Assembly (NCBI GenBank): GCA_937891975.1
Contig: CALAUA010000023.1
Coordinates: 1 to 52,637 of the forward strand
Direction of reading: 5' to 3'
Source of the DNA: an uncultured Bacteroidales bacterium
Lineage (GTDB): Bacteria; Bacteroidota; Bacteroidia; Bacteroidales; Paludibacteraceae
DNA length: 52,637 nt
Shown: in pieces, positions 15,881-25,134 of the stretch
Position numbering within the stretch: position 1 is the stretch's first letter
Layout of the letters: each line of letters starts with the position of its first letter
Notes under the pieces: generated by a model
The model's database searches: none
The model's input: the letters and a program-made list of their open reading frames with translations, nothing else
Told to the model about the DNA's origin: nothing
Position numbers and translations under genes: made by a program

Positions 15881-17422
15881 ATGAAACGAATTATAATTTT
15901 ACCTATTTTGTTGGTGGCACTTAGCCTAGTGGCTGAGTCCAGAACAACACGTATTGACAAAAACTTGACCATCTACACCGATGTGATGCGTCAGTTGGAT
16001 ATAAACTACGTGGATACTTTGAACTACGACGAATTGATAAAGACCAGCATCAATGCGATGCTACGTCAGGTGGATCCTTATACGGTGTACATGCCCAAAA
16101 GTGAAGATGAGAACCTGCGCATGATGACTACTGGTAAATACGGAGGTATAGGCGCTATCATCATGCAACGCGACAGCGACGTCTATGTGAGTGACCCATA
16201 CGAACATATGCCAGCCGCAGAGAGTGGATTGATGGCAGGGGATAGGTTTGTGACCATAGATGGTATGGACTGCCATGGCAAAACGACCAAAGAAGTGAGC
16301 GACAAACTACGAGGTAAGCCAGGTACGACTTTAACCGTGGTAGTGGAGCGCAATGGAATATTGATTACCAAAGAGTTGAAACGCCGTGACATCCATTTGC
16401 CTGCAGTGAGCTACGCTACTGCCCTCAACGACTCGGTGGGTTATATCGCATTCTCAGAGTTTACCACCAACTCGGCACAGGAGTTTTTGATTGCATTGGA
16501 TCAACTGGTACAAACCAATAAGATACAAAAACTAGTAATTGATCTACGCGGCAATGGCGGAGGTATAATAGACGAAGCTATACAGATGGTAGGATTCTTT
16601 GTGCCAAAGGGTACGGAGGTGGTATCTACCAAAGGCAAACTGGAAAACACTTGCCGTTCGTACACCACGCAAACCTCCCCCATCTTCCCCAATATGCCAA
16701 TAGTGGTGATGGTGGACAATCAGTCGGCTTCGGCCGCAGAGATTGTGTCAGGTGCCTTACAAGACCTTAAGCGTGCAACCATCGTGGGTGAGCGCACGTT
16801 TGGCAAAGGACTAGTACAGAACATACGTCCGATAGCCTACGGAGGACACCTGAAAGTGACCACATCCAAATACTACCTACCCTCGGGACGCTGCATACAA
16901 GCGATAGACTATGCAGAACGCCAAAAAGGTAATCAGTTGCAGCGCGACACTGCAGGAGGTATATTGCCCGACGTGGTGCTGACTGACTCACAGAAACTAG
17001 ATATCTGCTACAACTTGTATCGCGATCATATGTTCTTTGATTATGCAACACGCTATCGCCATGAGCACGAGAGTATAGCACCTGCTAACGAATTTAGATT
17101 AACGGATCAAGATATAGAAGACTTCTGCCTATTTCTAGATGAGAAACAGTTTACCTACGAAACCGAAACGGGTCGCCATTTGGGTGAACTAATCAAGATG
17201 GCACAACAAGAAGATATAGATTCGACCCTACTGGCTGATTTAGAGGCATTTAAACCACGATTAACAATAGATTATAGAAAAGCAATAGAGCGAAATCGCC
17301 AAGAAGTGGAGAAAATGCTAGGCAGCGAGATTGTGAAACGCTACTACTATCATCACGGACACTATGCCTATGTACTACGCTTTGATGAACAACTAGCAGA
17401 AGCCATTAAGCATATACAATAA
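15881..17422 (+). CDS. S41 family C-terminal processing protease
   Basis: 513 residues. It has a signal peptide (MKRIIILPILLVALSLVAES), a PDZ domain (near 85-170, with YGGIGAII and GLMAGDRFVTIDG) and an S41 peptidase domain. The latter contains DLRGNGGG, the catalytic Ser in NQSASAAEIVSGAL and the Lys in GERTFGKGLVQ (near 305). This is the periplasmic tail-specific protease family (CtpA/Prc-like). The last 130 residues are a helical extension common in Bacteroidota members. It is the last gene before the terminator at 17441. Confidence 0.93.
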   Translation: MKRIIILPILLVALSLVAESRTTRIDKNLTIYTDVMRQLDINYVDTLNYDELIKTSINAMLRQVDPYTVYMPKSEDENLRMMTTGKYGGIGAIIMQRDSDVYVSDPYEHMPAAESGLMAGDRFVTIDGMDCHGKTTKEVSDKLRGKPGTTLTVVVERNGILITKELKRRDIHLPAVSYATALNDSVGYIAFSEFTTNSAQEFLIALDQLVQTNKIQKLVIDLRGNGGGIIDEAIQMVGFFVPKGTEVVSTKGKLENTCRSYTTQTSPIFPNMPIVVMVDNQSASAAEIVSGALQDLKRATIVGERTFGKGLVQNIRPIAYGGHLKVTTSKYYLPSGRCIQAIDYAERQKGNQLQRDTAGGILPDVVLTDSQKLDICYNLYRDHMFFDYATRYRHEHESIAPANEFRLTDQDIEDFCLFLDEKQFTYETETGRHLGELIKMAQQEDIDSTLLADLEAFKPRLTIDYRKAIERNRQEVEKMLGSEIVKRYYYHHGHYAYVLRFDEQLAEAIKHIQ

Positions 17423-17440
17423 AACAAGAAAATCAAATAC

Positions 17441-17476
17441 ACAATAAAAGGTTGTCAAGTGACAACCTTTTATTGT
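17441..17476. terminator. Bidirectional intrinsic terminator
   Basis: ACAATAAAAGGTTGTC (17441-17456), loop AAGT, then GACAACCTTTTATTGT (17461-17476). A perfect 16-bp stem with T-rich arms on both strands lies between the convergent protease and M3 peptidase genes. Confidence 0.92.
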
Positions 17477-17493
17477 TATATATAGTGTGTTTA

Positions 17494-19653
17494 TTACTTC
17501 TTTATACCATCTCGCTCAAGGAGTGCATCAATCGATGGCTCGCCACCACGGAAAGCACGGTACAAATCCATTGGTTTAGCACTACCACCCTTCTCCAAGA
17601 TATTCTTGCGGAAGAGGTCAGCTGCCTTCTTATCGAAGATACTACCGTTCTTTGCTTTTGCTGCTTTGAACACAGAGTATGCATCTGCATCTAACAACTC
17701 TGACCACTTATAGCTATAATAACCAGCTGCATAGCCACCAGAGAAAATATGGGTGAAAGCAAACTCCATCTGTGTACCAGCCACGAGTGGCAATACCTGT
17801 ACACATGCCATTGCATTGTCACCGAAGCGAATCACTGCCTCTGAAGCAGTCATGTTGCTTGGCACTTCGAATGGAGAAGTCAAGGTGTGCCATGCCATAT
17901 CGAGGTAGCCAAAACTGAGTTGGCGTACGCAAGCATATGCAGCATGATAGGTAGCCGCACGTTGGATTTTATCCACTAGGTCTTGTGGAATGACTTCGCC
18001 TGTCTCATAGTGCTTAGCAAAGGTGTCAAGGAACTCTTTCTCGCCGAGGAAGTTCTCGTTGAATTGGCTTGGCAGCTCTACGAAGTCACGTGGTACGTTC
18101 GTTCCGTTTTGCGCAGCATATTGGCATTGGGTGAGCATACCATGCAAGCCGTGACCAAACTCGTGGAGGAAAGTCTCTACCTCATCGTAAGAGAACAACG
18201 CAGGCTTAGTTCTTCCTGTAAAGTTCTCGCCTTCGGCTTCGATATTTACAGGACGTGTAAAGTTCATCACATTCACTACATGAGGACGGATATTCTTCTT
18301 ACCCACCATGTATTGCTCTTGGAAGTTGTTCATCCAAGCACCACCACGTTTGCCCTCACGTGGGTGGAAATCAGCATAATAAACTGCCAAGAATTTACCT
18401 TTAGCGTCAAACACCTCGTAAGCAGTCACCTCTGGATGATATACTTGGATGTTCTTGTTCTCCTTGAAGGTCACACCATAGAGGCGCTTTGCCAAGCCAA
18501 AGACACCTTCAATCACTTTTTCCTTTTGGAAATATGGGCGGATGAGATCATCGGAGATAGCGTATTTCTCTTCTTTGAGTTGCTTGGAGTAGAAGCTCCA
18601 GTCCCATGGTTGGATGGTAGCATAGAAACCCTTGGATGTAGCAAACTCTTGCAATTCAGCCACTTCTTGCTGAGCCACAGGCATATAGCTGTCGCGGAGT
18701 TGGTCGAGGAAGTTCATCACGTTCTCTTTGCTCTCGGCGCAAGTCTTGGTGAGGGACTTGTCGGCATGGCAATCCTTCTCAAAGAGTTGTGCCAACGCAA
18801 GGCGGGTATTCACAATGTCAATAATCACTTGTGTGTTATCAAACTCGCCACCGATACAACGGCTGTTGTATGCGGTATAGAGTTCGCGACGAATATCGCG
18901 GTTTTGGCAATCCTCCATCACTGGGATATAGGTGGTTGGTTTGAGGTCTAGGAGCCAGCCCTGCAAACCTTTCTTCTCTGCATTGGCTTTCAACATGGCT
19001 TTGGTATCATCCTTCAAGCCAGCAAGATCAGCTTCGTTGGTGATGAGCATCGTCCAAGCGTTGGTAGCTTTCAGCACGTTCTGACCATAGATAAGGGTGA
19101 GTTGTGAGAGCTTTGCGCTGAGGTCTTTATATACTTGCTTTTGCTCGGGATTGAGGTTGGCGCCGTTGTTGGCAAATGACTCGTAGATGTCCTCCAGCAG
19201 TTTTTGCTGTGCAGGATTGAGTTTGAGTTTGTCCTTTTGGTCATAGACGGCTTTGATGCGCTCAAAGAGTCCCTCATTGAGGCGGATAGAAGCCGAATAC
19301 TCCGACATCTTTGGCGAGAGTTCCATAGCGATAGCTTGGAGCTCGTCGTTGGTCTCAGCCGAAGTGAGGTTATAGAAGCAACCAGCCACTACAGAGAGCA
19401 ACTCGCCCGACTTCTCGTATGCCTCAATGGTATTCTTGAATGTTGGAGCAGCAGGGTTGTTGACAATAGCATCGATCTCTGCAAGTCCTTGCTTGATACC
19501 TTCCTCAAAGGCAGGCATGTAGTGCTCTGGACGGATGTCATTGAACGGATAAGTTCCGTGTGGGGTTTTCCACTCTTTGTAGTGGAAGAAAGGGTTGGCA
19601 CTTGCCAACAGGGTTACTGCTAGTGCAGTCATAGTGAGAATTGATTTTTTCAT
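17494..19653 (-). CDS. M3 family peptidase (peptidyl-dipeptidase Dcp/oligopeptidase A-like), exported
   Basis: 719 residues with a signal peptide (MKKSILTMTALAVTLLASA). The zinc site FLHEFGHGLHG (near residue 500) supplies two His and the catalytic Glu, and the third ligand lies in DFVELPSQFNEN. It trims oligo- or dipeptides, here presumably in the periplasm. It follows the CBM9-like gene by 92 bases, a gap with a small hairpin but no recognisable promoter, so it may be the last gene of the serA transcript. A long open frame on the opposite strand is only a shadow of this gene's codon bias. Confidence 0.94.
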   Translation of the reverse strand: MKKSILTMTALAVTLLASANPFFHYKEWKTPHGTYPFNDIRPEHYMPAFEEGIKQGLAEIDAIVNNPAAPTFKNTIEAYEKSGELLSVVAGCFYNLTSAETNDELQAIAMELSPKMSEYSASIRLNEGLFERIKAVYDQKDKLKLNPAQQKLLEDIYESFANNGANLNPEQKQVYKDLSAKLSQLTLIYGQNVLKATNAWTMLITNEADLAGLKDDTKAMLKANAEKKGLQGWLLDLKPTTYIPVMEDCQNRDIRRELYTAYNSRCIGGEFDNTQVIIDIVNTRLALAQLFEKDCHADKSLTKTCAESKENVMNFLDQLRDSYMPVAQQEVAELQEFATSKGFYATIQPWDWSFYSKQLKEEKYAISDDLIRPYFQKEKVIEGVFGLAKRLYGVTFKENKNIQVYHPEVTAYEVFDAKGKFLAVYYADFHPREGKRGGAWMNNFQEQYMVGKKNIRPHVVNVMNFTRPVNIEAEGENFTGRTKPALFSYDEVETFLHEFGHGLHGMLTQCQYAAQNGTNVPRDFVELPSQFNENFLGEKEFLDTFAKHYETGEVIPQDLVDKIQRAATYHAAYACVRQLSFGYLDMAWHTLTSPFEVPSNMTASEAVIRFGDNAMACVQVLPLVAGTQMEFAFTHIFSGGYAAGYYSYKWSELLDADAYSVFKAAKAKNGSIFDKKAADLFRKNILEKGGSAKPMDLYRAFRGGEPSIDALLERDGIKK

Positions 19654-19669
19654 ATTTTTTACTTCGTGT

Positions 19670-19740
19670 TTTTTAGCGGTTTGCCGCTGAATAATTACTG
19701 TGTGAATAGTTATTCGCTATGCTCATGAATAGTTACTTCC
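19670..19740. repeat. Intergenic hairpin and GAATAGTTA direct repeat
   Basis: The hairpin AGCGG-TTTG-CCGCT (19675-19688) is followed by two copies of GAATAGTTA (19704-19712 and 19727-19735) around a GCTATGCTC centre. No T-run follows the hairpin on the minus strand, so it is not a terminator for the CBM9-like gene. It may be a 5' UTR structure of the peptidase gene or a relative of the dispersed repeats. Confidence 0.45.
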
Positions 19741-19745
19741 AGAAA

Positions 19746-20369
19746 CTAAAAATGTATCTCTCCGAAGAACTCAGGTAAATGGAAAGCAGGTGCAGGTGCA
19801 TTGATTGGGTTCCATGATGCGTAGTGCTTCATTGCCGTTTTATCGCCACACTTATATAGATTCGCGCGGCGTGCATGCTCGCGAGAGAGGTCTAACTCTA
19901 TCAACGACAACGGAATGGCTATGAGCAATGACCAATGCGCTGCGCACAATTGTACTGGGAAGCGCTTTATTGATTGCAGTTGCTCAGTATTTAGACGCAC
20001 CACTTCCTCTTTTCGTGATTTACGATGTGAGGCATTGCACACTCCCGCAGCATTAAATTCGAAGTTCCAATAGCGGGTATTATTGGCATTGGCTATGAAG
20101 ATCTCTACACACGCGTCTTCATTTACATATTCCAGATCCTCAGTCTTGGTTGCCAATGGCACTTCTCCCTTCACTTCAAAGCGCACATAGAGCATCTCGT
20201 CGGTATGCGCCAATGTGAACTTCGTCTCTGGTGCAATAGGATATTGCTCTTGCCAGTTGATTGAATCAATCACGCCAGCAGCAGGCATCTGAGCCATCCA
20301 TTGGTCAATAGCGGCAAGCGACTTGCCATGCCAATCCACTTGATATATGGATTTTGTTTGTTTCATCAT
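19746..20369 (-). CDS. Carbohydrate-binding family 9-like protein
   Basis: 207 residues, no signal peptide. The fold resembles the CBM9-like domains found in Bacteroidota: DEMLYVRFEVKGE, NEDACVEIFIAN and YWNFEFNAAGVC, then a final aromatic-rich strand near the C-terminus (HYASWNPINAPAPAFH). These proteins are often annotated as sugar-binding, but no ligand can be deduced here. Its start codon overlaps the stop of the upstream gene (ATGA, 20366-20369), showing translational coupling. Confidence 0.8.
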   Translation of the reverse strand: MMKQTKSIYQVDWHGKSLAAIDQWMAQMPAAGVIDSINWQEQYPIAPETKFTLAHTDEMLYVRFEVKGEVPLATKTEDLEYVNEDACVEIFIANANNTRYWNFEFNAAGVCNASHRKSRKEEVVRLNTEQLQSIKRFPVQLCAAHWSLLIAIPLSLIELDLSREHARRANLYKCGDKTAMKHYASWNPINAPAPAFHLPEFFGEIHF

Positions 20370-21661
20370 TTTCCTCCACGAATCAAGTTAATATCGCCAG
20401 ACAGTTGATAAACGCCTATGGGTAGTTCCTGCTTTTTGAGTTTTTTCGTATATATAGGCTTCGCCATATAATCAGTTTCAGCATCGGTGCCTAAAGCACG
20501 AATGACATAGTAGTAAGCACCCTCTGCAGCTGGTTTACCACCAATAGTACCATCCCATCCCTTGGCAGGATCGGTCCATTCATAAACTAAATGTCCCCAA
20601 CGATTGTACACCCAACAATGGAACTCTTTGATAGAACGATAGACTACGCGAAACTCATCGTTCATACCATCGCCGTTGGGCGTGAACACATTAGGCACGG
20701 TAAGCATAGATTCGCTAACTGAGATGAGGAATTCTAATGAATCAAGCTGACATCCATGGCTGTTACTAATAGCCACAACAGCACGGTAGTTACCCGGTTC
20801 TGTAAAGGTGTATTGATGCTGTGCCTCGTTGCGATGCAAGATAGGATCTGAGCCGCGATAGATAACCCACTGATAGTAATCAGCATTGATAGCATGAGCA
20901 TGGAAAGTGACAATTAATGGTGCCGAACGGCGAATCAGCTCAGTAGGTTCGATTGGACGCTCAACTTCGTTGGAGGGGTCGCCCTCTTTCCCACGCGTAG
21001 TGACGATGGCTTGTGGATTGGCCTTGAGCGCTATGGGCGAGAAGATAGGTGATTGGATAGAATCCTCAGTAAGCGATAACTGCTGCGCCAACATATCCGT
21101 AATGGTAAAATGCGTAGCCACAGGACTAGCACCAACCGTGATATCATTCGCAAAGTCGGTTTCAACCACAGCCACCGAATCTACCCAATCCATTGCATCG
21201 GTACTCCACTGAACATCCATATAGGTGACACGACATTGGCGCGGATAGGTACAATGCTGCCCACGCAGATTAACATACTGCATCGTTGGCACAGAGCCAT
21301 CTATAAGCAACTGCGTTTCAATACAAGAAAGCGACGCATCTATCAGATCCACTTTGGCACGCAGACTATCGTAGTTGAACACCCAGAAATAGTTACGAAC
21401 CGTATCCAACTTAATCATATATCCTTCACCATGCTCAGGATACAGATAATCGACACCTGAAGCTATGGGCGTTATAGTATCTGGTAAACGATACCAATCA
21501 ATAGCACCAACCTTGGAATGAATCTCAGGCTCCTTCTCAAACAAAAAGAGCGTATCCCCATCGTGAGTCAACAACACCGCATTTCCTTTGCACTCCACAA
21601 ACTGCGCATAGGAAAAAGCTGATAGCAATGCAAATATAGATATGATTAGCGATTTTTTCAT
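20366..21661 (-). CDS. Secreted protein with gliding-motility (CHU_C) C-terminal sorting domain
   Basis: 431 residues. It has a signal peptide (MKKSLIISIFALLSAFSYA), a long unassigned N-terminal part, a PKD-like region (near 270-310, with YTFTEPGNYRAVV) and a CHU_C/type B sorting domain. That domain is seen as VPNVFTPNGDGMNDEF (near 320), WVYNRWGHLVYEW and WDGTIGGKPAAEGAYYYV. It marks type IX secretion cargo, although here about 35 residues follow the canonical domain. The gene overlaps serA upstream and the CBM9-like gene downstream by four bases each, an unexpected link between a surface protein and serine synthesis. Confidence 0.88.
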   Translation of the reverse strand: MKKSLIISIFALLSAFSYAQFVECKGNAVLLTHDGDTLFLFEKEPEIHSKVGAIDWYRLPDTITPIASGVDYLYPEHGEGYMIKLDTVRNYFWVFNYDSLRAKVDLIDASLSCIETQLLIDGSVPTMQYVNLRGQHCTYPRQCRVTYMDVQWSTDAMDWVDSVAVVETDFANDITVGASPVATHFTITDMLAQQLSLTEDSIQSPIFSPIALKANPQAIVTTRGKEGDPSNEVERPIEPTELIRRSAPLIVTFHAHAINADYYQWVIYRGSDPILHRNEAQHQYTFTEPGNYRAVVAISNSHGCQLDSLEFLISVSESMLTVPNVFTPNGDGMNDEFRVVYRSIKEFHCWVYNRWGHLVYEWTDPAKGWDGTIGGKPAAEGAYYYVIRALGTDAETDYMAKPIYTKKLKKQELPIGVYQLSGDINLIRGGK

Positions 21662-22578
21662 TTATTCACTTGGAAGCGTGTATTACCATTTTCGATAAAG
21701 TCCACAATCTGCTTGGCAGCAGCGATACCAGCATTGATATTAGCCTCTGCAGTTTGTGCACCCATCTTTTTGGGCGTAGAAAAATAGCGACCTGCAAAGA
21801 GCTCGTTCATCTTTTGATCCGCCGCAGGCATGATATCCGTTACGTAGCGGAAATCAGTACGCTCTTGCATAAGCAAGATTAATTCATCCTCGTTGACCAC
21901 CTCTTTGCGAGCGGTGTTAACCAATAAGCCACCCTTTGGCATTTTGGACAGCAATGCATAGTTAATGCTGCCCTTGGTCTCTGGGGTAGCAGGGATATGC
22001 AAACTCACCACATCACATGTAGCATACAGTTCTTGAGCCGAATGCAATGGAGTAATGCCATCGTTGATCATTGCCTCATCTGAACAATACGCATCATAGG
22101 CATAAATGTCCATACCAAAGCCCTTGGCGATACGAGCCACATTGCGCCCCACATTACCATAGGCATGAATACCCAATTTCTTATCCTTAAGCTCACTACC
22201 GCTAGTACCGTTGTACATATTACGAACAGCCATTACCATCAAACCTAGTGCTAACTCCGCAACGGCATTGGAATTCTGACCTGGAGTATTCATAGCTACT
22301 ATATTGCGAGCCGTGGCAGCAGCGAGATCGATATTATCAAAGCCCGCACCAGCACGCACTACTATCTTGAGCTGCTTAGCAGCATCTAGCACTACCTCAT
22401 CCACAATATCGGAACGGACAATGAGGGCATCAACATCTGCCACTGCCTCAAGCAATTGCTCTTTCGCAGTGTATTTCTCTAGCAATACGAGCTGATAACC
22501 CGCCTGCTCTACGACTTCACGAATACCATCTACTGCCACCTTGGCAAATGGTTTCTCTGTTGCAACAAGCACTTTCAT
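21658..22578 (-). CDS. serA: D-3-phosphoglycerate dehydrogenase, short Lys-type
   Basis: 306 residues: a D-2-hydroxyacid dehydrogenase without ACT or ASB regulatory domains. VVRAGAGFDN carries the substrate-binding Arg and the Rossmann part has GIHAYGNVGRNVARIA. The usual catalytic His of the E-H pair (normally in PHxGAxT) is replaced by Lys in TPKKMGAQTAEA. From memory, this Lys variant is known in Bacteroidales and Entamoeba 3-phosphoglycerate dehydrogenases, so activity is probably kept. It oxidises 3-phosphoglycerate in the first step of serine synthesis. serC is not adjacent. It is the first gene after the promoter at 22616-22646. Confidence 0.92.
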   Translation of the reverse strand: MKVLVATEKPFAKVAVDGIREVVEQAGYQLVLLEKYTAKEQLLEAVADVDALIVRSDIVDEVVLDAAKQLKIVVRAGAGFDNIDLAAATARNIVAMNTPGQNSNAVAELALGLMVMAVRNMYNGTSGSELKDKKLGIHAYGNVGRNVARIAKGFGMDIYAYDAYCSDEAMINDGITPLHSAQELYATCDVVSLHIPATPETKGSINYALLSKMPKGGLLVNTARKEVVNEDELILLMQERTDFRYVTDIMPAADQKMNELFAGRYFSTPKKMGAQTAEANINAGIAAAKQIVDFIENGNTRFQVNK

Positions 22579-22615
22579 ACGAATTATATTTATATTGTTT
22601 CTATATTTTAGGCGA

Positions 22616-22646
22616 CAAAGGTAGTTATTTTTTTCGAGATATGCAA
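22616..22646 (-). promoter_or_regulatory. Promoter for the serA operon
   Basis: Minus strand: TTGC (22643-22646), a 19-base spacer, TACCTTTG (22616-22623), 37 bases before the serA ATG. The 300-base gap to glnN otherwise holds a small palindrome ATATTG-CTCG-CAATAT (22719-22734) followed by CTTTTTT, which could be a weak plus-strand terminator. Confidence 0.75.
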
Positions 22647-22795
22647 TTTTTTTTGAATATTTATCGTATCTTTCACTTATCTTTACCGTTATTATTCCGC
22701 TAGCATTCTGAACTTTCTATATTGCTCGCAATATCTTTTTTAATTGAATAAAGTTGAATTATTAAGTATTTTTACGCAAAAACACAGCAATTTAC

Positions 22796-22826
22796 TTGCA
22801 CAATTCAAAAAAAAGAAGTACTTTTG
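22796..22826 (+). promoter_or_regulatory. Promoter for glnN
   Basis: TTG (22796-22798), a 20-base spacer, TACTTTTG (22819-22826). It lies 52 bases upstream of the preferred glnN ATG and downstream of the farther in-frame start at 22744, which argues against that longer start. Confidence 0.7.
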
Positions 22827-22878
22827 TGGCGATTTTTCGATTTTAATCCGATTAAAAACAATTTTCAACGTAATTATC

Positions 22879-25068
22879 ATGTCAAATATTCGTTTTGATG
22901 CTTTAAAAATGGCATGGGAACATAAACCCGTTGTATTTAATGCTCCTACAGAAAAGGCTAGTGTAATTTTTGCACAAAATGTATTCACAAGAGAAAAGAT
23001 GAAGGAGTACATCGCAGGCGATATACTCTCGGAGCTTTTTGAATTGATGGACAACGAAAAGACCTTGAGTCGTGACATCGCTAACAGCGTAGCAATAGGT
23101 ATGAAGAAATGGGCCATGGAGCAAGGTGCTACTCACTACACCCACTGGTTTCAACCATTGACTGGCGGCACAGCAGAAAAGCACGATGCGTTCTTCGACT
23201 TTGACAGCGAAGGCAAACCGATGGAAAACTTTTCAGGTTCGGTACTCTATCAACAAGAGCCAGACGCATCTTCCTTCCCTTCAGGCGGTATTCGCAACAC
23301 ATTTGAAGCTCGTGGATATTCGGCATGGGATCCATCATCACCCGCATTCGTGATTGGCGATCGGCTGTGTATCCCCACTATCTTTGTGGCATATACAGGT
23401 GAGGCATTAGATTACAAGACTCCCCTACTCCGCTCAATAAGTGCAGTGAACAAGGCGGCTGTAGTAGTAGCCAACTATTTTGATCGCAATGTAAAACGAG
23501 TGACAACCTATCTTGGATGGGAACAAGAGTATTTTTTGGTGGATGAGAGTTTGTTTGCTGCACGTCCGGACCTGGTGATGACTGGTCGCACACTGATGGG
23601 ACACTACTCGAGCAAGAATCAGCAATTAGATGATCATTACTTTGGCATCATTCCTGAGCGCGTATTGGCTTTTATGACTGAGTTAGAGGTGGAAGCGCAG
23701 AAATTGGGTATCCCCGTGAAGACCCGTCACAACGAGGTAGCTCCTAACCAGTTTGAGTTGGCACCTATTTATGAAGAGGCCAACTTGGGTAGTGACCATA
23801 ACCAATTGCTTATGTCACTTATGGAGCAAGTAGCTCGTCATCACCACTTCCGCGTATTGCTTCACGAGAAACCTTATGGAGGGGTAAATGGTAGTGGAAA
23901 ACACTGCAATTGGTCGCTAGGCACCAACACAGGCGTAAACCTCTTTGCACCAGGTAAGAATCAATATCAGAACTTGCAATTTGTTACTTTTCTCGTAAAC
24001 GTACTGAAAGCAGTACAACGCCATAATGCGCTACTCAAGGCATCAATAGCCTCCGCTACCAATGCGCACCGCTTGGGTGCTAATGAGGCACCACCAGCCA
24101 TTATATCGGTATTTTTAGGTTCACAACTGACCGAAGCGTTAAATCAGATTAAAAATGCGGACGTGGACAAAGGTATCATCATCAATGCCAAAAAAGAAAT
24201 GAAGTTGGGTGTAGGTAATATCCCTGAAATCTTGTTGGATAATACCGATCGCAACCGCACTTCTCCATTCGCCTTCACGGGTAACCGATTCGAATTTCGT
24301 GCAGTGGGTTCGAGTGCAAACTGCGCAGCAGCCGTACTTGCATTGAATTCAGCAGTAGCAGAGCAACTTAACCTATTTCGTGAAGAAGTAGATGGATTAA
24401 TCGAGCATGGAAAAGCCAAAGAGAAGGCATTGTTCTCTGTAATCAAACGTTATATTAGCGAATGCGAGGCGATACGCTTTGATGGTAACGGATATAGCGA
24501 AGAATGGAAAGAAGAAGCAAGCAAACGCGGTTTGGACTGTGAAACTAGTGTGCCACTAATCATCGATAAATACCTAGCCGATTCAGCAGTAAAAATGTTT
24601 GGTTCAACTAAAGTACTATCACTTGCCGAGTTACAATCGCGTTGTGAGGTAAAATGGGAAAACTATTCGCTGAAACTGCAGATTGAAAGTCGCGTATTAG
24701 GTGATTTGGTTATCAATCACGTATTGCCTGCAGCAAAACGGTATCAGACATTGTTACTCGAAAAAGTAGCACATACCAAGCAAGTTTTTGCCATAGAAGA
24801 AGCAACAGAACTGAACAAACAAGACTGTCTGCTGATTCGTCGCATTGAGAGCCACGCGAGTGCGATCATAGCTGGTGTGGACAAAATGACACAACTGCGA
24901 ATAACCGCCAATCACATTGATAATCAGAGAGAAAGAGCTATTGCATTTCATGATACAATAGTACCTATCATGGCCGATATTCGCAAACATGTGGATGAAC
25001 TAGAAATGTGGATAGATGATCAATTGTGGACCCTACCCAAGTATCGAGAGTTATTATTCATTCGATAA
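22879..25068 (+). CDS. glnN: Glutamine synthetase type III
   Basis: 730 residues, the size of GSIII enzymes, which are typical of Bacteroidota. Family blocks are visible: THYTHWFQPLTGGTAEKHD near residue 88, GWEQEYFLVD, TRHNEVAPNQFELAPIYEE and KPYGGVNGSGKHCNWSLGTN, which contribute ATP, metal and glutamate binding. It makes glutamine from glutamate, ammonia and ATP in the cytosol. I chose MSNIRFDAL at 22879, since the upstream extension lies before the predicted promoter. It is a single-gene unit ending at a strong hairpin. Confidence 0.97.
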   Translation: MSNIRFDALKMAWEHKPVVFNAPTEKASVIFAQNVFTREKMKEYIAGDILSELFELMDNEKTLSRDIANSVAIGMKKWAMEQGATHYTHWFQPLTGGTAEKHDAFFDFDSEGKPMENFSGSVLYQQEPDASSFPSGGIRNTFEARGYSAWDPSSPAFVIGDRLCIPTIFVAYTGEALDYKTPLLRSISAVNKAAVVVANYFDRNVKRVTTYLGWEQEYFLVDESLFAARPDLVMTGRTLMGHYSSKNQQLDDHYFGIIPERVLAFMTELEVEAQKLGIPVKTRHNEVAPNQFELAPIYEEANLGSDHNQLLMSLMEQVARHHHFRVLLHEKPYGGVNGSGKHCNWSLGTNTGVNLFAPGKNQYQNLQFVTFLVNVLKAVQRHNALLKASIASATNAHRLGANEAPPAIISVFLGSQLTEALNQIKNADVDKGIIINAKKEMKLGVGNIPEILLDNTDRNRTSPFAFTGNRFEFRAVGSSANCAAAVLALNSAVAEQLNLFREEVDGLIEHGKAKEKALFSVIKRYISECEAIRFDGNGYSEEWKEEASKRGLDCETSVPLIIDKYLADSAVKMFGSTKVLSLAELQSRCEVKWENYSLKLQIESRVLGDLVINHVLPAAKRYQTLLLEKVAHTKQVFAIEEATELNKQDCLLIRRIESHASAIIAGVDKMTQLRITANHIDNQRERAIAFHDTIVPIMADIRKHVDELEMWIDDQLWTLPKYRELLFIR

Positions 25069-25080
25069 GACATACCCAAA

Positions 25081-25112
25081 AAAAATCGCAGCTCACACGG
25101 CTGCGATTTTTT
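25081..25112. terminator. Bidirectional intrinsic terminator
   Basis: AAAAATCGCAGC (25081-25092), a seven-base loop, GCTGCGATTTTT (25100-25111). It serves glnN on the plus strand and the end of the 13-gene minus-strand operon. Confidence 0.92.
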
Positions 25113-25134
25113 ATCACATATAAGCGATACTACA

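Noticed and set aside
17983..18951. Long plus-strand open frame (322 codons)
   Set aside because: It is antisense to the well-supported M3 peptidase gene and has no family motif; it reflects codon bias of the real gene.
22719..22741. Terminator ATATTG-CTCG-CAATAT followed by CTTTTTT
   Set aside because: Short weak stem with no plus-strand gene directly upstream; mentioned only as context of the serA promoter.
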